Below the pieces are notes generated by a model. The model did not search any database and was not told where the DNA came from. It saw only the letters and a list, made by a program, of their open reading frames with translations. The position numbers and the translations under genes are program-made. A DNA stretch of 64,000 bases from Zopfochytrium polystomum (lineage: Eukaryota > Chytridiomycota > Chytridiomycetes > Chytridiales > Chytridiaceae), in contig JAIVFJ010000181.1 of the NCBI GenBank assembly GCA_025765615.1, positions 1 through 64,000 on the forward strand, given 5' to 3'. Shown here one piece after another: positions 57,435 to 64,000 of this stretch (within the stretch, counting starts at the first letter, position 1; the number at the start of each line of letters is the position of its first letter).

Positions 57435-57763
57435 TTAGGGGTTCGTGCCGCAGCAGTCCCTCGACCTGGAGATGCATTTGTCATTGAACCAGTCGCAGCA
57501 GCAAGAACCTGATGGAGCAAGCGTGGGGAATAAGTTAAGCTGTGAGTCAGTACAAACCATCCAGGCCCTTCTTTCCACACCCACAACGCCCCACAGCCTA
57601 TCTGCTCACGGGAACACTAGAAAGGTGACCATCCCTTCCTTTCCTTCTGGAGCTAGTTCTCACCGATTATGGCAGGGTTGGCAGGGCTGGCCTGGGTTGA
57701 TGGGGCGCTGGCCGTAAACGCAACCAGGAAAGCGGCAATGAGGAGAGTGACCTTCTTGTTCAT
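57435..57763 (-). CDS. Small cysteine-rich secreted peptide
   Basis: Two exons (57763-57664 and 57508-57435) splice GT-AG into a 57-residue protein. Residues 1-19 (MNKKVTLLIAAFLVAFTAS) are a textbook signal peptide, followed by a short APSTQASPANPA spacer. The second exon encodes the mature Cys-rich end: six cysteines in the pattern CCC-x6-C-x6-CC, then GTNP. The phase-1 intron divides signal and mature parts, a common design in rapidly evolving secreted peptides. The family is not recognised; a cystine-stabilised fold with three disulfides is possible. A decayed paralogue of the signal exon lies 680 bp upstream on the same strand. Role unknown; secretion is well supported, activity is not. 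Confidence 0.65.
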
Positions 57764-58344
57764 TTTCTTGTTTTGTAATTTTCTTTGTGGGTGAGGATGA
57801 GGGATGAAGGACAACGCTGTGCGGATTATTCGCAAGTGGGTCCGAGTTTTTATCGTGAGGTGCTTGGGTGCTTGTTTTCTTTGCAGTTGGGTTGTTCTTG
57901 TTTTTTTCCAATTCTCACACGCCTGTCTCTCACCGTTTCAGAGGTATGCCGGCCGCAAATTGCGTCTCGTCACGCGGCTTTGGCAGGACAAAGAACTGTC
58001 ACGCAGAGTTGAACTAAGTTAATTACTTGCGTCGAGGCAACGCGATGCGTTTTTTTTTTTGAGTGTCTGACCCTTCTGTTACCTCGTGGTGGTGATTTCC
58101 TTTTCCAGCGAACGAGACAACTAAAAGGAGCTTATCGGCGAGTAAGACAGCCCACGCAAACAACGCGTCCGAAGTCACAGCTGGCAGTGTCTTGTCGCCG
58201 GAGATCTATGGGGTTTGCCTAAACGAGTTTCGACCACGTGCAGCGGCGTGCATGAACTCTATCGCTTCGGGGCTATTCGTGCGAGGATGTTTGGAATCAC
58301 AGATTCGATGAGGGCCACTCCCGAGGAAAGAGAGGTTTTACACC

Positions 58345-58443
58345 GACTCACCCTCCCTCATGGGGCTGGCTTGGCTTGCACTGGCGCCGACCACGAGGGC
58401 GACCAGGATAGCAAGCGATGAGGGCAGAGATCTTCTTGTTCAG
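58345..58443 (-). pseudogene. Decayed signal-peptide exon, paralogue of the Cys-rich peptide
   Basis: On the minus strand CTG AAC AAG AAG aligns with ATG AAC AAG AAG of the gene at 57763. The initiator ATG is CTG and one extra T shifts the frame between ALIA and AILVALVVGASASQASP. A GTGAGT donor follows at the same place as in the intact gene. No Cys-rich second exon is found down to 57764. If the extra T were an assembly error it could still use CTG, but loss of the second exon argues for decay. Confidence 0.6.
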
Positions 58444-59839
58444 TTTTTGTTTCTACTTTCCGATTATAAGGAAGGGCTCAAGTGGAGTCGGGATGGATTT
58501 GGCGCGGTTGGGTTTGCAAATGGTTTTTTTGTGTAGGGCGTGCTTCTTCTGCTGCTTTCTCTAGGTTGTTAGGGTTTTTTTTTTCTTTTTTCGGTGGCTC
58601 CGCTAACTCTCTTCGTTTCTCGTTTCCTCGTGCACTGTCTCTCGCTCGATTGGCGCTTGATGCCCTCTTCTGGACTGCCCAACTCTTCGCCCCATTTCAG
58701 CATTCCTCGCCAGCGTGCGTGCGTTGTGTCCGAACTCCACACAGTGCTAGCCGATGAACACGAAAATGCATCCGCGATTTCCCCAATTTACGCCTTTGCT
58801 TGTGCCAACGCAATAAACGAGGTGGGTCGTACTCACAGTAAGCAAAATCCAAGCCGTTGCACGCGGTCGAGATATTCCGCTTTCGGGAGAATTCCCTCGT
58901 GGCCTCATGTCTCTCTCCTTCCCACACGTGGACGACCATGGGAGCGACGCCCTCGCATTTTTCTCGCAAAAGCAGGCGGTGGCGCCTGTTCATCGAAGAT
59001 AAGGCTTGTCAATGAGCCGAGTGCAATTCGAGAAGGAGTGCAAGCAAACGCGTGGAGCAAATACTTCTGCGGTTGCCATGGCACGGAGCCGCAGTTTAAG
59101 GGCGTCCTCAGAGCGCGAATTGTTCGACGGCTTTGGTACGTTACCGGAGGGACGTGGAGAGGAAGAGAAGATTGGTGCGTGGCGCTGAGCTTGAGGCGAG
59201 ATAAATAGAATCAAGGCAGATTTGCAAGTGGCAAGCAAATCCAGTGCTTCCTTTTGAATCTTCTTTGGCCAAACCATCGAAAAGCACCTTTTTCGTCTTT
59301 TCAAACTCCGTCATAAATCTCTGGCCCCGATGGCGCCGCGCCCGTTTCGTGATCGCATCTCGCAATTTGGTTGAGCCGCCGCGTCCTCGTCTCGCTCACC
59401 ATTTTGCATCTGCGTCGTACATTTCTGCTTGCCATCGGGCTGTTCACCCGTCGAGGCAAGCAATGCCATTTCTGGTTCCGAATTTGTACCTCCCTCCCTT
59501 CCCCCCTCTTCTCCTCTGTTTTTTCGACATTGTTCATTGTCGAGGGTCTCGTTTCCGCTCACCCAAAGAGAAACCTAACGGAGGCGAGCAACCCGTCCCA
59601 CCACTCCATCCCTCCCGCCCACGCCAACACGTCTGCTTCAGAGCTTATACTTATTGTCAAGTATTGTAGTTGGATTGACAATCCGCTCCCGTGGAAATGA
59701 AATCAAAGTTAATCAAAGAAACTTCTGGAACTGAAAATGCGAAAAAGGGAGGGGAACATCGACGGAAGAAGGAGAAATGTATCTATGAAATAGATTGTCA
59801 AATATAGATGCTGGGAGCGCCGTTAAAAGAAGGTCCCGT
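58444..59839. other. Intergenic, no gene supported
   Basis: A 204-codon frame at 58594-59208 lacks motifs, has irregular composition and is not supported by splice structure. 3' UTR of the Frizzled-like gene occupies the right end. Confidence 0.45.
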
Positions 59840-62567
59840 TTAAAACTTTGTAAACTGTTGAGGATTGCCAATCCCTCCACTGTGCTGCTGCTGCTGCTGC
59901 TGCTCGAAATATTGCTGCTGTTGCAGTTGTTGTGGCGATCCAAACGACGAAAAAGAATACTGCAGGGGCTCCGCAAACACCACCGGCCGTGCTGGTGCCT
60001 GGCCGTACCCTTGACCACCGCCGCCCCATCGATCTCCTGCATGACCGCCCATCGCCACAGGCTGCAGAGCACCCGGAAGCGCGCTGCTGCCACTTTCGAA
60101 GCTACTGCTCCTGCTTCTGCTCCTGCTTTTGCTGCTTGGTCTGCTGCTGTGCAGCCCTCGCACCGCATTGGCACCGACTGCGCCGCCGGCGCCAGCAGCC
60201 GCCGGCGGCGCTCCCCACCGCGCAGTGAAGTATGACAGGTGCGCCGGCTGCATCAACGGCGGCGCCGGTACCTCGGGGAGGGACGCGACTGGCCCGAACG
60301 ATTGCACTGAGGGCGGCCGCACGGCACCGCTGCCGGACAGTGATGCGGTCGATGACGTGGACGACCGGTGCATCCGCCCCGGCAAGGCCCCCGCACTGCC
60401 GCCGCCACCACCACCACCACCCATGCCCTCGTTGGTGTCGTTGTCGCCGACGCCGCCGCCGTCGTGCGCCTGTGGAAAGTACGGCTGCACCCACCCCGAA
60501 GGCATGGACCCTGACAGCGTTCGCGGCCGCTGCTGCTGCTGCTGCTGTTGCACCAGGAGCGGTGGCGCCGCTGGCGGCGGCGGCGGGTACACCGCCGCCC
60601 GCTGCCGCTGCCCTCTCGCGTCCGCCTCGGGACCTCCCGCCGCCGCCGCCGCCGGCGCACCGCTGCCGCCGCCACCGCCGTCGGCTCCCTGCCTTCTCGC
60701 GGGCAACCGGCCCCTTCCAGCGCTAGCATCGCCGGTAGCGCCGGAACCGCCGCGGCTTCCTCGGCAGAGCGCCGCCCAGTCTCGCAGAACCTGCATGTTC
60801 ATGCCGAAGATGGCGAACCCCCACAGCCCGATGGAGCCCGTCACCACGGCGACGGCGTACAGCGACGCCAGCGGCGGGACCTGCCCCGCTGCAGCCACCT
60901 GCTCCGCGCATGTGTTTTGCGCGGCGTCAGCGTCGCCCGTCGCGAAGAAAACGGCCAGCGTGCAGTTTTTCCAGGACTGCACCCACGGGGTGGATGCGTC
61001 AAAGTGCGTGGATGGGGCGACAAAGAGGTTGAAGAAGACGACTGGGGGGGAGTTTTCGAAGGGGGGTACGACCGGGCGTTAGTAGGGCGGATGCCGACGA
61101 GGGGTTTTGCTACGCAGTAATACACGCAGCACTTTTACCAAATGTCATGTAGGTGAGCACAAACGAAATGCCGAAAGCCAGCGCCCGCCAGTTCGTCCGG
61201 ACCACCGACATGTAGTTGCGCCTGCTCCTCGTCGCCTTTGCAACATTCGCGCCGTACCCTCCGTCCCTCGACCCGACGACGCCTTCGCCGCCACTGCTCC
61301 CGGCGCCCCACGACCCGCCGTTGGACTTGACCGCGATATGCATGACGGTCCACACGGTCGCGACGAGCGCCGGCAGCGCGGCGAAGCCCTCGAGCGCAAA
61401 CACAAACTGGTTCGCGAGGTCCGGCGCCACGAAGCACGCGATGCCGGGCGTCGCGTCGACGCGGGCGAGCGCAAAGGACACGACGGTCACGACGAGGGGC
61501 ACGGTCCAGCAGATGAAGATGCCGATGTGGTTGTAGCGTGAGAGGATGTTGGTGCGCCAGACGATGTTGAGGTGAACGTTGAAGATCTGTGGGGAGGGTT
61601 TTTTTGTGTTGTTTTTTGTAGAGACGAGCGGGGATTGGTGAGCCTGTTTGTGCGAGGAGGCCTCTCTCTGGACGGGTCCTGATAAAAACCATTATGCTCA
61701 CCGTAAACGCCGCCAAAAACACGGCCGCGTTCGAAAAGAAAATCACGACAGCGCCATGCAGAAAGCACAGTCGATTGTTCTTTGAAGTGGCGGTGGTCAC
61801 CTCGTCAGCGCACTGCACCCTTCTCGGGTTCCCCACGAGCGCGGCCTGGACCGCCATCCAGGCGAGGACAGCGGCGGAGAGGTGCATGATGAGGTTCCCC
61901 GAGTGGTCGCGGCGGCCGGGCAGCACGGCCCACGAGATGAGCACAAAGGCGGTGAGGACGGCCGATGTGAGGTTGAGGACGACGGAGAGGGCGACGACGC
62001 GGTCGAAGGCGCCTGTGGCGTAGAAGCGTGACTGGTAGGGGCACGGGATGCAGCAGCCCGTCAGCGGGTCGCAGGTCTTGGAGGAAGCGAGCTGGGCGAG
62101 CGAGGTTGCGGGGACGAAAAAGGCCGGGCAGGAGGCGGGCAGTAGTAGTGGTGGAGCGGCTGCTGTTTTTTTGGGTTGTGAAAAGGTAGTGTGGGGAGAA
62201 TTCGGAATTCGGTGGTGGGTGGTTAGCAAGCAAGCAGCAAGCAGTAAATCCAAAACAAACTGTAAGGTGGAGGGAGCGAGTGTGGTTCAGAGGGAGGAGG
62301 AGGCGTGGTTCGGTCCCTGACAAGTCTGATAAACAGTTATTTTTTCCCTTTGGGAAAGTTTCTTCTTCTTTCCTTTCCGAGTAAGAGCGAACAACAAAAC
62401 CATGCACCGTCTGCCCGCCACAATGGGAGTCCGTATGGGATGGATGGGTTGCATGGCCGGGTGCGCATTGGCCGGGTGCGGGTGGCAGACACCGACAGAC
62501 ACAGGCAGCACTGGGCTAGACAGACGAGGAGGAGAGCCACAGGGAGAGAGCACGGACAGAGAGACAG

Positions 62568-62605
<38 letters not shown>

Positions 62606-63475
62606 TGTGTGTGTGTGTGTGTGTGTGAGTGAGAGAGAGGCAGACCGGTCGTCGTCGTCGTCGTCATTGCGTTTGCGTTTGTGTCCAAGGACGCCGCCGT
62701 CCGCACAAAGCATAATGCCGCCGATGATGAAGCTGAAGAGGAGGAGGAGGAGGAGGAGGCGGCTCCGGCGGCGTGCGACAGAGACGACGAAGACGACGAG
62801 GGCGATGATAATGACAAAAAGGCTGCTGGTGACGACGCGCACACCGACTGCAGCAACTGGAGCAAGCCGCCGCCCCCTGCCTGCGTCGCGTACGCCGCCG
62901 CCGTGCATGCGGACACGGCCGCGTCGCACGCTGACCTACACGGAAGGACCGTAGTGCCTGTGGGAGGGAGGGGAAACAGGATGCGCGCGCGTCGTTAATC
63001 TTTGAGTGTTAGGACCTGGGACGACTCTCTTTTCTCTTCACCAAAACGAGCCTCTCTGCGACTCACCGTTAACGCACATGGGAAAAGCGGCGCCGCACGC
63101 GAGAGCCACCAGTGCCGAGTGGCAGTCGTCGGCGGCGGCGCCGCCGTCGCCGCTTCTGGCTAGACTCGAGTCTAGCAGGAGCGGTGCCAGCGCCGCGTCC
63201 ACCTCCGCCACGGCGGCGGCTGCCGCTGCCGCTTTCGTTGCCGTCTCCTCAGAAAATAGACCCGCGCTGATTGCAACGTCGTAGGAGACGACCCACGCCG
63301 GGCACGACGTCCCAGAGTAGCGTACGCCAGCCGTACAAGGCGCGGCGACCGGCTGCTGCTGACGCTGCTGCTGCTGCTGTTGCTGCAGAGGGGATGCGGA
63401 TGCGAAGGCCGCCGGCGTCGGGGTCGGTGATGCTGCGGCCAACGCTGCGACCGCTGCTGCAATGATCGAGTTCAT
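59840..63475 (-). CDS. Frizzled-like seven-transmembrane receptor with cysteine-rich domain
   Basis: The signal peptide starts at 63475 (MNSIIAAAVAALAAASP). The first exon (63475-63067) holds PCTAGVRYSGTSCPAWV and CHSALVALACGAAFPMC; exon 2 (from 62957) holds PCRSACDAAVSACTAAAYAT and LLQLLQSVC: together the Cys layout of a Frizzled CRD. Then CDPLTGCCIPCPYQSRFY and seven helices: VVALSVVLNLTSAVLTAFVL, LIMHLSAAVLAWMAVQAALV, FLHGAVVIFFSNAAVFLAAF, FICWTVPLVVTVVSFALA, FVFALEGFAALPALVATVW, LAFGISFVLTYMTFVVFFNL, LYAVAVVTGSIGLWGFAIFG. The long cytoplasmic tail (about 300 residues) is Gly/Pro/Ser/Gln-rich and ends GIGNPQQFTKF. The Dishevelled-binding KTxxxW motif after helix 7 is absent (MNMQVLRDW instead). 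Borders of the exon after the CRD, near 62640-62690 and 62165, are approximate. Confidence 0.82.
62565..62636. repeat. GA/GT microsatellite in an intron of the Frizzled-like gene
   Basis: (GA)n then (GT)n, lying between the CRD exon and the first membrane-helix exon. Frames through it read Ser-Leu or Arg-Glu. Confidence 0.85.
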
Positions 63476-63923
63476 ATTATGCCCGCGATGCCGCGGTCGC
63501 CGCCGCAGCCGGGGCGGACGCCCCCGAAGCTGACTTGCCGCATCGACGAGAAGAACGGGTGTTGGGGCACCACCAAACGGTGCAGGTTGCTCGTGTTGCT
63601 GCTGCATGCGGAAAGGCAGCGACGAACAACGAGTTTTTGATTAAAGGGGGGAAAAAAAAAGAAGAAAAAAAAAAAAACCACCTCCGGCAGACCGCGGGCA
63701 TCTTGCTGGGCGAAACAGATATGGAGCTGTGTTTTTTCGCCGAAAGAGGAAGTTTTGGTATTGGTTTTTTTTTTTTTTTTTTGGCATGTCGGTCTGGCTG
63801 TATTTGGCAAGGGAATTTTTTTTCGTTTTGTCAATGTTTTTTTGGTCTCCGCCACCCGGCAATGTGCGGGAATGGCCGCCGCTCTGCGGAATTGCTGCTG
63901 GGCTTGCACATTCGCTCTCTTTA

Positions 63924-63995
<72 letters not shown>

Positions 63996-64000
63996 TTCTC
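63476..64000. other. Upstream of the Frizzled-like gene; CT microsatellite at the window end
   Basis: T-tracts at 63765-63782 and (CT)n from about 63919 to 64000. A stop-free extension upstream of the chosen Met is Arg/Gln-rich and lacks a signal peptide, which supports the start at 63475. Confidence 0.6.

Noticed and set aside
58594..59208. 204-codon open frame
   Set aside because: No motif, no splice structure, irregular composition; likely chance.
60129..61082. 317-codon plus-strand frame rich in Pro and Cys
   Set aside because: It is the antisense shadow of the Frizzled-like tail and its Gly/Gln repeats.
62605..62998. Acidic plus-strand frame with Glu/Asp runs
   Set aside because: It is antisense to exon 2 of the Frizzled-like gene, where the Ser/Ala-rich linker gives mirror-image Glu/Asp runs.

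Overview
The window looks like nuclear DNA of an early-diverging fungus, most likely a chytrid (inference). Genes are intron-rich with short GT-AG introns. The gene set is fungal or opisthokont: 14-3-3, ubiquitin E1, Tad3, glucosidase II beta, mitochondrial Arg8 and a Nud1/Cdc11-type septation scaffold. A Frizzled-like 7TM receptor and an Abraxas-like protein are also present; both are rare or absent in yeasts and moulds but plausible in zoosporic fungi. The genic part (24.8-64 kb) is GC-richer than the left arm and full of simple repeats.

Region 1 (1-24.7 kb) is a graveyard of nested Ty1/copia-like LTR retrotransposons. Two related LTR families can be delimited: F1 (229 bp, TGTTAGTTTTGGG...TTTCA) and F2 (about 245 bp, TGTTAGATTTTGGG...TTTCA). 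Two other TG...CA elements behave as solo LTRs: a long one of about 1.2 kb and a short one of about 0.35 kb called Z. One F1 element (4355-10583) has identical LTRs and a perfect 5-bp target duplication, yet its reading frames are dead, so it was probably moved in trans. It sits inside the 3' tail of an F2 element. A solo long LTR (17786-19009, duplication ATCTG), a solo F1 LTR (22162-22758, duplication GTTCC) and a Z LTR inside it (22302-22654, duplication GTTAC) are equally well bounded. A broken Tc1/mariner transposase (20795-21084) and a tRNA-Val(AAC) (21961-22033) complete the arm. The main discovery candidate is here: the 15 nt starting at the last base of each 5' LTR are the exact reverse complement of a 15-nt segment inside the same LTR. 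The two families differ in this sequence but keep the pairing, which suggests self-primed reverse transcription.

Region 2 (24.8-46.8 kb) is a dense housekeeping block: 14-3-3 (+), UBA1 with 20 exons (+), TAD3 (-), an Abraxas-like MPN protein (-), an LRR surface protein (+), a sphingoid-base kinase (+), glucosidase II beta (+) and ARG8 (-, with two single-base frame breaks in homopolymers).

Region 3 (46.9-57.4 kb) mixes a copia fragment, an inverted pair of GC-rich repeats (near 48 and 56 kb), two weak gene candidates and a convincing Nud1/Cdc11-like gene (-). Region 4 (57.4-64 kb) holds a two-exon gene for a 57-residue cysteine-rich secreted peptide, a decayed copy of its signal exon, and the Frizzled-like receptor (-). 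No operon-like organisation is expected or seen.
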